From: Alkalihalobacillus sp. FSL W8-0930
GTDB taxonomy: Bacteria; Bacillota; Bacilli; Bacillales; Bacillaceae_D
Direction: 5' to 3'
Length of the DNA: 64,000 nt
Assembly (NCBI GenBank): GCA_037965595.1
Contig: CP150183.1
Coordinates: forward strand, 3,100,001-3,164,000
Position numbers and translations under genes: made by a program. A model generated the notes under the pieces. The model saw only the letters and a program-made list of their open reading frames with translations. It searched no databases and was not told the origin of the DNA. The stretch's first letter is position 1. Each line of letters opens with the position of its first letter. Positions 44,773 to 53,427 of the stretch are shown one piece after another.

Positions 44773-45228
44773 TTGAACAAGCCTAAGCTTTCTGAGGCCA
44801 TTACACTTTTTTCTGATATTTTATCTTACGGACAGCAGACGCTTTTTAAGGAGATTTCGTCAAAGAATCTTAAAGTACTCTCTGTTGAGCAAATTGATCT
44901 ATTGAGCCTTCTTGCTTCTCGTGGTCCTTTGAACTCCACTCAAATCGCATCATTTCTCGGGTTGCACAAAAGTGCGATCTCTTCACGACTTAAGAAATTA
45001 GAGGAACTCGAGCTCATTACTTTGCGAAAGTCCGACGAGGATTTTAGAGTGAAATTCGCGGAATTAACAAGTGAGGGCGAAGCAGAAATCCAAACCTGCC
45101 AAGAGTTGATGCTCGAATACTTTGGCAATCTTTTTAGTGATTTTAAAGAAGAGGATTTAACGTACTTTATCAAGATGCTGGGATTGGTAAAGGATCGTTT
45201 ATTAACAGAGAATCCAGATCAAAAATAA
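44773..45228 (+). CDS. MarR family transcriptional regulator
   Basis: 151 aa, TTG start with GGGGGTGAA upstream. Winged helix: LLASRGPLNSTQIASFLGLH, KSAISSRLKKLEELELITLRKSDEDFRVKFAELTSEG. It is 21 nt upstream of an MMPL transporter gene on the same strand, so it probably autoregulates an efflux operon through the tandem 19-bp sites that overlap its start. Confidence 0.92.
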   Translation: MNKPKLSEAITLFSDILSYGQQTLFKEISSKNLKVLSVEQIDLLSLLASRGPLNSTQIASFLGLHKSAISSRLKKLEELELITLRKSDEDFRVKFAELTSEGEAEIQTCQELMLEYFGNLFSDFKEEDLTYFIKMLGLVKDRLLTENPDQK

Positions 45229-45249
45229 CGATATAGATGAGGAGAACGA

Positions 45250-47886
45250 ATGAAAACCATCTTACGCTTTAAATGGGGAGTAGCTGCCGCACTACTTGTG
45301 CTAGCTGTTTTATTATTTATCACTGCACCTCCACTAGCTGATTTAGTGGAGGAAAAAGGTTCTGTTCAGCTGGATGATTCCTATAGCTCAAGTCAGGCTT
45401 CGGCTATTCTCGATGCAGCAGGAGAAAATGAACAAACAATTAGTGTCGTCGTTGAGTTCAACGATACGCTAACAGGAAATGAAGAGGCGATTCAATCTTT
45501 AATTGATAACATCGAAGCGCGATCATTTGATGCGCCAGTTGAAGTGTTATCCCTCTTTGAATCAGATGAAATCCGTGATCAAGTGGTGTCAGAGGATGAG
45601 AGTGTCGCCTTAATCCCCATTACCATCGATGGAACAAATGATGATGTGATTGCGATTGGAGATGAACTAACAGATTTAACAATTGATAACGGGAATGTCT
45701 ACGTTACTGGAGAAGCGCTTTTAAACCATGATGTAGATGTTACGTCACAAGAGGGCTTAGCAAAAACAGAGCTTATTACAGTCATTCTGATCTTTGTTCT
45801 ATTGCTTGTTGTCTTTAGAGCCGTTGTCACGCCGCTTGTCCCTTTGCTATCAGTCGGAATTACATATGTCATCAGTCAATCCATTGTTTCCTTTTTAGCT
45901 GACTGGTTTGATTTTCCGATCTCGAATTATACGCAAATCTTTTTAGTGGCTGTCCTGTTTGGGATCGGGACAGATTATTGTATTTTACTACTTAGCCGCT
46001 ACAAAGAAGAGCTGGCTGCAGGTCATGATACGCAAACGGCGATTTTAAACACGTATCGTACAGCAGGAAAAACGCTGTTTTTTAGTGGATTAGCCGTATT
46101 TATCGGATTCGCTGCCATTGGTTTTGCTGACTTTACCATCTATCAATCAGCGGTTGGTGTAGCCGTAGGAATTGCCGTTTTACTACTTGTTTTGTATACA
46201 TTTGTTCCATTTTTAATGGCGGTCTTAAAACAGAAGTTATTCTGGCCTTCTAAAAAGGTTGGATCGCATGCAGATAACAAGCTATGGGGATGGTTAGGCA
46301 AGCTGTCGATCTTTAGACCTGTGGTCTCCCTAGTGATTGTAGCTGTTATTACGATTCCTTTTATTTTCATTTATAATGATGACATTTCGTTTAACAACGT
46401 AGATGAAATTAGTGCAGATGCTGACTCTGTAAAAGGTCTAAGAGTCATTGAAAGTGGATTTGGAATTGGAAATGCGCTTCCGGTTCAGATCGTTATCAAT
46501 AGTGAAGAGGATATTGTGACTCCAGACATACTTGCCAACATTGAGGCCCTATCTCGTTTTGTTGCAGGAATGGATGAGGTAGACAAAGTAATCGGAATTA
46601 CCCGTCCGGCTGGAGAAGAGCTCGAGGATCTGTATGTCGATCATCAACTAGCTCAGCTAGGAGAAGGACTGGATGAAGCCGTAGATGGCACAGACCAGCT
46701 TGAGGACGGATTAACACAAGTTTCTGACCAATTACGCCAGATCAGTGAACAAGTATCAGGAAGCACAGGAGAGCAGTCTAATGGCTCTTTAACGGAGGCT
46801 GCAACCGGACTTGATCAAATGAACGAACAAATAGGTGGGATCTCACAGCAGCTTCAACAAACACAGGACGTGCAAACGGCTGCTGCTCAGTTAGCTGGTA
46901 TTCAAGAAGGTCTTACACAGGTAAGCGCAGGTCTAACAAATGGTGCAGCAGAGCTTGAAGGAGCGAGTGCACAAGTAGGTGAGCTTTCTGGAGGATTGGT
47001 CCAACTCGCGGATGCTGTGGATGACATCTCAGATGGAGTAGCGGAGCTTCGTACTGGCTTAGAGGAATCTGCGACTTTCGCAAATGACGTTGCTTCTGCT
47101 GATTACGTTCGCGGCACAGGAATCTACATTCCAGATGAGCTACTGGAAAACGAGGACTTTGAAGAAGTCATTGATATGTACACCTTCTCGGATCGCCAAG
47201 GGCTGACACTTGAAGTGAACCTTAAAGCCGATCCATATTCTATCGAAGGAATTGATGCAACACGAGAAGTAAAAGAAGCAGTTGCCCAGTTTGTACAAGG
47301 GACACCTCTTGAGGATATGCAGATTGAGTTTGCTGGTGTATCGAGTATTAATAGCGACTTGGAAGAAATCTCTTCGGCTGACTTTACTCGTACGGTCACA
47401 ATCATTATGGTTGGGCTTTTCATCACGTTGATGATTCTGCTTCGCTCATGGACACAGCCGATCGTCATCATCGCCGGTTTATTGCTTGCTTACTATACCT
47501 CTCTAGGTATTGCTGAACTCGTGTTTGTGCACATCATGGGCTATGCAGGGTTAAGCTGGGCTGTTCCATTCTTTGGCTTTGTAATGCTCGTTGCACTTGG
47601 AGTGGATTACTCAATCTTCTTATTCGACCGCTACCAGGAAGAAAAGAAATTGGGGGTGCGCGAAGGATTAATGAAGTCAATGGTGAAAATGGGTTCTGTT
47701 ATCATCACTGCAGCGATTATTCTTTCCGGAACATTCGGAGCGATGATGCCATCCGGTGTCTTATCACTTATGCAAATCGGAACGGTTGTTGTAAGTGGAT
47801 TGATGCTGTTTGGCCTAGTGATCCTTCCGTTATTCATTCCAGCTGTTATTAGCTTAGGAGAAGCGAAAGAGAAAAACGTAGAATGA
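45250..47886 (+). CDS. MMPL/RND family transporter
   Basis: 878 aa, two repeats each with one N-terminal helix, an external domain and five helices: first set to about residue 345, second from about 715 (TRTVTIIMVGLFITLMILL). GIGTDYCILLLSRYKEEL and ALGVDYSIFLFDRYQEEK are the paired Asp-Tyr proton-relay motifs of MmpL/HpnN proteins. The second external domain holds a helical, Gln/Gly/Leu-rich stretch (about 475-620) like that in YhgE/Pip. Exports lipids or drugs in relatives; here substrate unknown. Co-transcribed with a MarR repressor. Confidence 0.92.
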   Translation: MKTILRFKWGVAAALLVLAVLLFITAPPLADLVEEKGSVQLDDSYSSSQASAILDAAGENEQTISVVVEFNDTLTGNEEAIQSLIDNIEARSFDAPVEVLSLFESDEIRDQVVSEDESVALIPITIDGTNDDVIAIGDELTDLTIDNGNVYVTGEALLNHDVDVTSQEGLAKTELITVILIFVLLLVVFRAVVTPLVPLLSVGITYVISQSIVSFLADWFDFPISNYTQIFLVAVLFGIGTDYCILLLSRYKEELAAGHDTQTAILNTYRTAGKTLFFSGLAVFIGFAAIGFADFTIYQSAVGVAVGIAVLLLVLYTFVPFLMAVLKQKLFWPSKKVGSHADNKLWGWLGKLSIFRPVVSLVIVAVITIPFIFIYNDDISFNNVDEISADADSVKGLRVIESGFGIGNALPVQIVINSEEDIVTPDILANIEALSRFVAGMDEVDKVIGITRPAGEELEDLYVDHQLAQLGEGLDEAVDGTDQLEDGLTQVSDQLRQISEQVSGSTGEQSNGSLTEAATGLDQMNEQIGGISQQLQQTQDVQTAAAQLAGIQEGLTQVSAGLTNGAAELEGASAQVGELSGGLVQLADAVDDISDGVAELRTGLEESATFANDVASADYVRGTGIYIPDELLENEDFEEVIDMYTFSDRQGLTLEVNLKADPYSIEGIDATREVKEAVAQFVQGTPLEDMQIEFAGVSSINSDLEEISSADFTRTVTIIMVGLFITLMILLRSWTQPIVIIAGLLLAYYTSLGIAELVFVHIMGYAGLSWAVPFFGFVMLVALGVDYSIFLFDRYQEEKKLGVREGLMKSMVKMGSVIITAAIILSGTFGAMMPSGVLSLMQIGTVVVSGLMLFGLVILPLFIPAVISLGEAKEKNVE

Positions 47887-47893
47887 ACGTGAA

Positions 47894-47922
47894 AAACCAG
47901 TGAGCGGACGGCTCACTGGTTT
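47894..47922. terminator. Terminator after the MMPL gene
   Basis: A perfect 12-bp stem AAACCAGTGAGC/GCTCACTGGTTT (47894-47905 with 47911-47922), followed by TTTT on the plus strand. Confidence 0.92.
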
Positions 47923-47924
47923 TT

Positions 47925-48260
47925 TTAGTATGTGGTAAATGCGCTAAAGGCCAGAAAGACAAGAAGGATATACCCAACAAAAAATAAAATCATTAAACTC
48001 TGTAGAATAATACTAATAATAGCTAATACTCTTGTTACTCCTTTAATACGTGCATATCCAGGATGATCCACATCCTTCACCCATTTTAACGCAATGATTG
48101 ATAGAATAAATCCAACGATCGCTATAGGCATGGTGCCTACAACCATGACCAGAGCGCCGAGTACTGTAGTGCTTTGTTGTTGCTCGGTTAAGGGAGAAAC
48201 CGGACCATCATATCTTGTGACTTCTTCTGTTTCTACTTCTTCATATTGGGTCATGTTCAC
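47925..48260 (-). CDS. DUF4190-like small membrane protein
   Basis: 111 aa, polar N-terminus of about 30 residues rich in Glu and Thr, then two to three hydrophobic segments (VLGALVMVVGTMPIAIVGFILSIIAL, RVLAIISIILQSLMILFFV and YILLVFLAFSAF). The layout resembles DUF4190 proteins, which have unknown role. GTG start; an ATG two codons in is also possible. It follows the Arg/Ser-rich protein by 15 nt and is probably co-transcribed with it. Confidence 0.65.
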   Translation of the reverse strand: MNMTQYEEVETEEVTRYDGPVSPLTEQQQSTTVLGALVMVVGTMPIAIVGFILSIIALKWVKDVDHPGYARIKGVTRVLAIISIILQSLMILFFVGYILLVFLAFSAFTTY

Positions 48261-48275
48261 TTACTTCCTTTTCAA

Positions 48276-48617
48276 TTAATTTGAGTTTTGAAAATAAAAA
48301 TAGGCAACGACAACAACTGCTGCGATGATGGCTAGTATAACGAGTGTACAGCCACATCCCATACCTCCGCCGCCACGTCTGTAACCCCCACCGTATCGAT
48401 CGTATCCATAGCCACGATTACCTCCGAACATCCCTCCACGGGAGCTCTTACTGCTACCTCCTGTTGTAATACGCTTTGTTCCTCTTGAAGATGGACGTGA
48501 AGATGGACGCCGACTGGATGAGCCTCTACTTGACGAACCTCGACTCGATGAACCCCTACTGGAGCCTCTGCTTGAACCCCTACTTGATGAACCTCTGCCT
48601 GATGACCTTCTCGACAT
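48276..48617 (-). CDS. Arg/Ser-repeat, Gly-rich protein with C-terminal membrane anchor
   Basis: 113 aa from the ATG at 48617, with GAGG 8 nt upstream. Residues 1-50 are almost only Arg, Ser and Gly, as repeats of SRGSS (for example SSGRGSSSRGSSRGSSRG), then a Gly/Tyr/Arg stretch (GGNRGYGYDRYGGGYRRG), GMGCGC, and one C-terminal helix TLVILAIIAAVVVVAYFYF. It is a strongly basic, disordered, tail-anchored protein. The domain resembles RS and RGG low-complexity tracts by composition only. Nucleic acid or anionic polymer binding at the membrane is a guess. Confidence 0.72.
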   Translation of the reverse strand: MSRRSSGRGSSSRGSSRGSSRGSSSRGSSSRGSSSRRPSSRPSSRGTKRITTGGSSKSSRGGMFGGNRGYGYDRYGGGYRRGGGGMGCGCTLVILAIIAAVVVVAYFYFQNSN

Positions 48618-48626
48618 GCTCCTCAC

Positions 48627-48859
48627 CTCTACAAATGATTTTTAAACGATACCTCGCTTTTTTCTTATAGACTATTTATTGCTGATCAAAACCTCTTTTA
48701 GTGAAAAATAAGAATTCTTCTACTTTTTTCCTATAGTTATTTATCTTGTGTACGACTCTACTAGCTATTTGGTTTCAGTTTTTTTCTGTAGCGGACAAAA
48801 GACCAGACTTAAGACGAATGATCCTTGGGTCGATCATTCGCCTTCTCACTAACTTATTC
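48627..48859. other. Intergenic region with repeat-related hairpin
   Basis: About 230 bp, AT-rich, between the ABC exporter stop and the Arg/Ser-rich gene start, both minus. It includes a 9-bp hairpin CGAATGATC/GATCATTCG (48815-48823 with 48832-48840), close to the end hairpin of the MITE-like elements, and a nearby TGTAGCGGA like their bodies, so it may be an element remnant that serves as terminator. No ORF is supported. Confidence 0.45.
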
Positions 48860-50656
48860 CTATGCATGCTGTTTATACAAATTGGCGTAAAACCCTCCTT
48901 TAGCGAGGAGTTCATCATGGCTCCCCTGGTCCACAATACTTCCTTGTTCCATCACAAGAATCAAATCAGCATCCCGAATGGTCGAGAGGCGATGAGCAAT
49001 GATAAAACTTGTACGCCCCTTCATCAAATGAGCCATTGCTTCTTGAATATGGTGTTCCGTTCTAGAATCAACATTCGCTGTTGCTTCATCAAGCACGAGG
49101 ATGGATGGATTAGAAAGGAGTGCTCGAGCAATTGTCAGGAGTTGTTTCTGCCCTTGAGATATATTGGATCCTAATTCATTCAAGACCGTTTCATATCCAT
49201 GAGGCAGCGTTCGAATAAAGTGGTCCGCATGTGCAGCACGAGCCGCTTGTACAATCTCATCTTCTGTAGCCTTTTCATTTCCATAGGCAATGTTTGCTTT
49301 AACAGTTGAACTAGAGAGCCAAGGCTCTTGCAAGACAAGACCAAATTGCGCGCGTACATCCTCTCGTCTCATTTGCTGAATGTTATTTCCGTCTATAGTT
49401 ATTTGCCCTTGATCCACATCATAAAAACGAAGCAACAAATTCATTAAGGTTGATTTTCCAGCACCAGTTGATCCAATAATCGCTACCTTCTGTCCTTGAC
49501 CCACCTTTAAATTAATATTTTGAAGTAAAGGCTGGTTTTCTCGATAAGCAAAAGACACGTCCTCAAATGTTATATTACCTTTCGTGTGTGTATGATTTAG
49601 CAAAACATCTAATTCCGATTTTTCTTCTGGTTCATCTAGTATCTCAAAGATTCGTTCTGCTGCGGCAACGGTTGATTGAACCACATTTGTGATATTGGCT
49701 ACTTTCTGAATTGGTTGAGAAAAGAGCCGTACATACATGATAAATGCTTGGATGTCACCAATTGCCATCCTACCTCCTGCCACAAAGATCGCTCCGATCA
49801 CACAGACTAACACGTATACAAGATTCCCAACAAAGCTTAAAAATGGTACCATCAGACCCGAAATAAATTGCGCACGCCACGTCGAGTCATACAGTACGGT
49901 ATTGATCTTCTTGAATCGGTCAATGGATTGTTCTTCCCTACCAAATGTCTTAACAACTTGATGGCCTGTATACATTTCCTCCACATGACCATTCAGAATC
50001 CCAAGGACTTGTTGCTGTTTAATAAAGTAATTTTGTGAACGTGTCACTACATGTTTTGTAATCAGAAGGCTTAATGGGAGAATGAGCATAGTGATCAGCG
50101 TTAAAAGAGGGCTGATGGTTAACATCATAATGGTAACCCCAATCATTGTAATCAATGACGTGATTAGTTGCGTCAAACTCTGTTGTAAGGTACTACTGAC
50201 CTTTTCTAAGTCATTAATAGCACGGCTTAGCAGATCTCCCCTAGTCCTTGTATCATAAAATTGCAGGGGTAACCGGTCCAGCTTTTCATTCATTTCCTGT
50301 CGCATCATACGAGTAACCCTCTGGGCAATCCCTACCATGACGTATTCTTGAACATAGGTAAAATAACCACTTAGTAGATAGAGCCCACCAAGCACAAGTA
50401 AAATTTGCAACACTAGAAAGAAGTTAATCCCATCACCTGTAACACCTTGAAACAACTCTGTAACAGCTAAACCAAGAATTTTCGGACTCAGAATCGTAAA
50501 GGCAGTGCCAATGATCGCTGCAACACTTAGAATGGCTAAGCGCCACCTGAATGACCCTACGTAACGAAGAAGCCTTAGAAGACTCCCTTTCGTGTCTTTC
50601 GGTTTTTGGGTGGTTTCTCTTTTTTTTGTAGGAGGGATTCGTTGTTTATTGCTCAT
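48860..50656 (-). CDS. ABC exporter half-transporter, subunit 2 (YfiC-like)
   Basis: 598 aa: six-helix exporter membrane domain (about 35-320) then an ATPase domain. Walker A GSTGAGKST, Walker B ILVLDEATANVD with the catalytic Glu and H-loop IIAHRLST are canonical, but the signature is ISQGQKQ instead of LSGGQ. This is the complement of the other subunit, so the pair forms one good and one degenerate ATP site, as in heterodimeric exporters such as BmrCD and TM287/288. It overlaps the upstream half-transporter by 4 nt (ATGA). The resemblance is to YfiB-YfiC multidrug exporters. There is no C39 peptidase domain. Confidence 0.92.
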   Translation of the reverse strand: MSNKQRIPPTKKRETTQKPKDTKGSLLRLLRYVGSFRWRLAILSVAAIIGTAFTILSPKILGLAVTELFQGVTGDGINFFLVLQILLVLGGLYLLSGYFTYVQEYVMVGIAQRVTRMMRQEMNEKLDRLPLQFYDTRTRGDLLSRAINDLEKVSSTLQQSLTQLITSLITMIGVTIMMLTISPLLTLITMLILPLSLLITKHVVTRSQNYFIKQQQVLGILNGHVEEMYTGHQVVKTFGREEQSIDRFKKINTVLYDSTWRAQFISGLMVPFLSFVGNLVYVLVCVIGAIFVAGGRMAIGDIQAFIMYVRLFSQPIQKVANITNVVQSTVAAAERIFEILDEPEEKSELDVLLNHTHTKGNITFEDVSFAYRENQPLLQNINLKVGQGQKVAIIGSTGAGKSTLMNLLLRFYDVDQGQITIDGNNIQQMRREDVRAQFGLVLQEPWLSSSTVKANIAYGNEKATEDEIVQAARAAHADHFIRTLPHGYETVLNELGSNISQGQKQLLTIARALLSNPSILVLDEATANVDSRTEHHIQEAMAHLMKGRTSFIIAHRLSTIRDADLILVMEQGSIVDQGSHDELLAKGGFYANLYKQHA

Positions 50657-52380
50657 GCAGTTACCTCCTCTGCCTGCTTAGCTGCGACCATCTCTTGATA
50701 TACCGTGCAGTGCTCAAGCAATTCTTCATGCGAACCAATCCCTGCAACGGATCCCTCTGATAAGACGACAATCTGATCTGCCTGTTTGATCGATTCCACT
50801 TGTTGTGTGGCAATGATTACAGTGGCAGCTTCCGTCTCCTTCTGAAGAGCTTGGCGGAGCAAGGTATGTGTATGAAAATCAAGCGCAGAAAAACTATCAT
50901 CAAACAAATAGAGTGCGGGTTTTCTCACTAGCGCACGAGCAATAGCTAAACGCTGACGTTGCCCACCGGAAACATTCGTTCCTTGCTGAGCTAAAGTAGA
51001 ATCATATCCGTCTTTCAATTCTGAGATAAACTCCGTGGCTTGCGCTATGCTAGCTGCATGTTGGACTTCCTCATCTGTAGCTGATTCATAACCATGACGT
51101 ATGTTTTCGGCAATCGTCCCTTTAAAAACAAAGGATTGTTGAGGCACATACCCTATCTGTGCTCGCACATTCTCATACGGTATATCACGAATGTCTACAC
51201 CATCTAAGAGAATTGAGCCTGCGTCACCCACAAATAACCGAGGAATGAGCTGAATTAAAGTTGATTTCCCTGCACCTGTTCCTCCTACGATGGCTGTTGT
51301 TTCTCCTGGCTTTGCCGTAAACGAAACTTCTTGGATGACAGGTTTCTCCGCTCCTGGATATCGAAACGATACTTGTCTAAATTCAAGCTGACCTTTTCCT
51401 GCATCGGTATGCCACGTTTCTCTAGTTCCTTTGCTCTCAGAAACCGTATCTAGTACTTCAAGAATTCGATTTGCAGAAACAGCTGCGCGAGGTATAGCGA
51501 CTATCATGACGGAGGCGATTGTTACAGCAAACATCATCTGCATCGCATACTGAATAAAAGCCATCAATTCACCGACCATGAGTGAGCCACTCTCAATTCG
51601 AAACGCTCCAAACCAAATGAGAAAGATCAACGAGAAGTTTAAGACAAATATCATAATTGGCGTGAGCGAGACCATGAGCTTGTTCGCATTCATCGCTGTA
51701 TCTGACACATCCACATTCATCTTGTTAAATCGGACCTGCTCCTGATTCACGCGATTAAATGCACGAATTGTTCGAAGCCCTGTTAAACTCTCCCGTAAGA
51801 CTAATGTGAGTCGGTCATTTTTTTGTTGTAATGATTTAAACAACGGAACCGCCTTCTTGGAGATCAAGAATACAGCTCCAACGATGATTGGTAGTGGTGC
51901 TATCAACCACATAGAAAGGACGGGATCAATTGTTAGTGCCAGGGTCACAGCTCCAATAAACATGAGTGGTGCCATTAACATGACCCGCAACAACATGGTC
52001 AGCACCTGTTGCACTTTCATGATGTCGTTTGTTGTCCGTGTAACTAACGATGCTGTTCCTAGCTGATAAAAGTCCTGAACCGACATACTCTCTACATGAG
52101 TAAAAACTTGATTACGTACCCTTTGTCCAAATCCTGCAGATACTTTTGAAGCATAAAACACACACAGGATTGAGAACACAACACCAACAGCGGAGACACC
52201 TAACATCCATCCACCTGTTTGTAGGATAAAAGCACTGTCCCCTTCAACAATACCTACATCTACAATTCTCGCCATTAATGTCGGCAGTACTAATTGTGCT
52301 AAAGCCTGTAAAAATGTGAACGCGATAACCCAGACGATCTGGATCCGAAATGGCTTTACATAGGCAAACAACCTCATCAT
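50653..52380 (-). CDS. ABC exporter half-transporter, subunit 1 (YfiB-like)
   Basis: 575 aa from the ATG at 52380 with GGAGGTGA upstream. Six-helix exporter domain and ATPase. Walker A GGTGAGKST and signature VSGGQRQRL are canonical, but the Walker B end reads LYLFDDSFSALD (Asp in place of the catalytic Glu) and the H-loop is IIATQQVES (Gln in place of His). These changes define the degenerate-site subunit of a heterodimer with the following gene. It is the first large gene downstream, on the same strand, of the seven-ORF peptide array, separated by a hairpin. Exporting those peptides is plausible but unproven; general drug export is the alternative. Confidence 0.92.
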   Translation of the reverse strand: MMRLFAYVKPFRIQIVWVIAFTFLQALAQLVLPTLMARIVDVGIVEGDSAFILQTGGWMLGVSAVGVVFSILCVFYASKVSAGFGQRVRNQVFTHVESMSVQDFYQLGTASLVTRTTNDIMKVQQVLTMLLRVMLMAPLMFIGAVTLALTIDPVLSMWLIAPLPIIVGAVFLISKKAVPLFKSLQQKNDRLTLVLRESLTGLRTIRAFNRVNQEQVRFNKMNVDVSDTAMNANKLMVSLTPIMIFVLNFSLIFLIWFGAFRIESGSLMVGELMAFIQYAMQMMFAVTIASVMIVAIPRAAVSANRILEVLDTVSESKGTRETWHTDAGKGQLEFRQVSFRYPGAEKPVIQEVSFTAKPGETTAIVGGTGAGKSTLIQLIPRLFVGDAGSILLDGVDIRDIPYENVRAQIGYVPQQSFVFKGTIAENIRHGYESATDEEVQHAASIAQATEFISELKDGYDSTLAQQGTNVSGGQRQRLAIARALVRKPALYLFDDSFSALDFHTHTLLRQALQKETEAATVIIATQQVESIKQADQIVVLSEGSVAGIGSHEELLEHCTVYQEMVAAKQAEEVTA

Positions 52381-52433
52381 CTCTCTCACCTCCAATACTC
52401 TTCAACTATGTATACAACGAATAGAAATAACTA

Positions 52434-52460
52434 TAGCCGGGGCAAATGTAACCCCGGCTA
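52434..52460 (-). terminator. Hairpin between the peptide array and the ABC exporter genes
   Basis: A perfect GC-rich 9-bp stem TAGCCGGGG/CCCCGGCTA (52434-52442 with 52452-52460), 9-nt loop. Only TAGTTATTTC follows on the minus strand, so termination would be partial and readthrough from the array into the exporter genes is possible. Confidence 0.6.
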
Positions 52461-52530
52461 CTGCATCAACCTGTATGAAACCGATCGCTTTCACACACAT
52501 TGTTCCTATTTAAATGGGGTCTCAAACGAC

Positions 52531-52623
52531 TTAAAGCAGGTTACTGACATCAATATCGAGATTGCCAGATTCGTTCCCACTCTCGTTCAGGATATCTCCT
52601 AAAATTTGCGTGATATCATTCAT
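52531..52623 (-). CDS. Tandem 30-aa peptide ORF, copy 7 (last)
   Basis: 30 codons with AAGGAGGTGA 6 nt before the ATG. Same peptide as copies 3-6: starts MNDITQILGDILNE, has a Ser/Gly/Asn linker and ends LDIDVSNLL. No Lys, Arg or Cys, net charge about -6, and no signal peptide or double-Gly leader. Hydrophobic residues at 4, 7, 8, 11 and 12 give an amphipathic helix; 22-26 alternate like a beta strand. Codons 15, 27 and 30 use AGT, AGT and CTT. Last of the array before the exporter hairpin. Function unknown. Confidence 0.82.
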   Translation of the reverse strand: MNDITQILGDILNESGNESGNLDIDVSNLL

Positions 52624-52672
52624 CTCTGGTCACCTCCTTATTTTCGTTCAGCTTCTGTTTCAGTTATTCAAG

Positions 52673-52765
52673 TTATAGCAGGTTGCTGACATCAATATCG
52701 AGATTGCCAGATTCGTTCCCGCTCTCGTTCAGGATATCTCCTAAAATTTGCGTGATATCGTTCAT
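52673..52765 (-). CDS. Tandem 30-aa peptide ORF, copy 6
   Basis: Identical in protein to copies 3, 4, 5 and 7, 142 nt upstream of copy 7, with the same AAGGAGGTGA site. Differs from copy 7 at four third positions (codons 2, 15, 27, 30), all synonymous. The spacer between ORFs is about 49 nt and contains no terminator. Confidence 0.82.
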   Translation of the reverse strand: MNDITQILGDILNESGNESGNLDIDVSNLL

Positions 52766-52814
52766 CTCTGGTCACCTCCTTATTTTCGTTCAGCCTCTGT
52801 TTCAGTTATTCAAG

Positions 52815-52907
52815 TTATAGCAGGTTGCTGACATCAATATCGAGATTGCCAGATTCGTTCCCGCTCTCGTTCAGGATGTCTCCTAAAATTTGCGTGATAT
52901 CATTCAT
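52815..52907 (-). CDS. Tandem 30-aa peptide ORF, copy 5
   Basis: Identical in protein to copies 3, 4, 6 and 7. Differs from copy 6 only at codons 2 and 10 (AAT for AAC, GAC for GAT), both synonymous. AAGGAGGTGA is 6 nt before the ATG at 52907. Confidence 0.82.
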   Translation of the reverse strand: MNDITQILGDILNESGNESGNLDIDVSNLL

Positions 52908-52955
52908 CTCTGGTCACCTCCTTATTTTTTTCAGCTTCCGTTTCAATTGTTCAGA

Positions 52956-53048
52956 TTAAAGCAGGTTGCTGACATCAATATCGAGATTGCCAGATTCGTT
53001 CCCACTCTCGTTCAGGATGTCTCCTAAAATTTGCGTGATATCGTTCAT
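52956..53048 (-). CDS. Tandem 30-aa peptide ORF, copy 4
   Basis: Identical in protein to copies 3, 5, 6 and 7; the synonymous variants are AAC at codon 2, AGT at 15 and CTT at 30. Ribosome binding site AAGGAGGTGA. The spacers flanking it (TTCAATTGTTCAGATT type) differ from those of copies 5-7, which suggests at least two duplication steps. Confidence 0.82.
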   Translation of the reverse strand: MNDITQILGDILNESGNESGNLDIDVSNLL

Positions 53049-53096
53049 CTCTGGTCACCTCCTTATTTTCTTCAGCTTCCGTTTCAATTGTTCAGA

Positions 53097-53189
53097 TTAA
53101 AGCAGGTTGCTGACATCAATATCGAGATTGCCAGATTCGTTCCCACTCTCGTTCAGGATGTCTCCTAAAATTTGCGTGATATCATTCAT
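53097..53189 (-). CDS. Tandem 30-aa peptide ORF, copy 3
   Basis: First of the five copies with the identical peptide. Third-position state AAT (2), GAC (10), AGT (15), AGC (27), CTT (30). AAGGAGGTGA 6 nt upstream. It follows the diverged copy 2 by 49 nt, with no promoter of the GTGATC type before it, so it is read from the promoters of copies 1 and 2 or from the FnIII gene. Confidence 0.82.
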   Translation of the reverse strand: MNDITQILGDILNESGNESGNLDIDVSNLL

Positions 53190-53238
53190 CTCTGGTCACC
53201 TCCTTATTTTCGTTCAGCTTTTGTTTCAGATGTTTAGA

Positions 53239-53331
53239 TTAAAGCAGGTTGCTGACATCAATGCTAATGTTTGCGGAGTCATTCCCGCTCTCATTTAGAA
53301 TGTCGCTTAAAAGTTGAGTTACATCAGTCAT
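53239..53331 (-). CDS. Tandem 30-aa peptide ORF, copy 2 (diverged)
   Basis: Exactly 30 codons, AAGGAGGCGA upstream. Protein starts MTDVTQLLSDILNESGND and ends SIDVSNLL, about 70 percent identical to copies 3-7, with Asp3, Thr5, Gln6, Leu8, Asp10, Leu12, Ser27, Leu29 and Leu30 kept. Net charge about -5. It has its own GTGATCCAA-N14-CGTTAGCTT promoter at 53392-53361. Confidence 0.8.
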   Translation of the reverse strand: MTDVTQLLSDILNESGNDSANISIDVSNLL

Positions 53332-53360
53332 ATCTCTCGCCTCCTTTTTTCCGTTTCATT

Positions 53361-53392
53361 AAGCTAACGGAAGAATTAGATTCTTGGATCAC
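53361..53392 (-). promoter_or_regulatory. ECF-like promoter before peptide copy 2
   Basis: Minus strand GTGATCCAA (53392-53384), 14 nt, CGTTAGCTT (53369-53361). Seen as hexamer TGATCC-N16-CGTTAG it has ECF-sigma geometry. An upstream AAAGTTTCTC block is shared with the copy 1 promoter. Confidence 0.65.
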
Positions 53393-53427
53393 TTTTTGAG
53401 AAACTTTTTTAAAATTTCTTTCGCAAT

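Noticed and set aside
52408-53298. Plus-strand ORFs at 52408-52602 and 53107-53298 inside the repeat array
   Set aside because: They are antisense to the 30-codon ORFs, lack ribosome binding sites, and the synonymous variation supports the minus-strand frame only.
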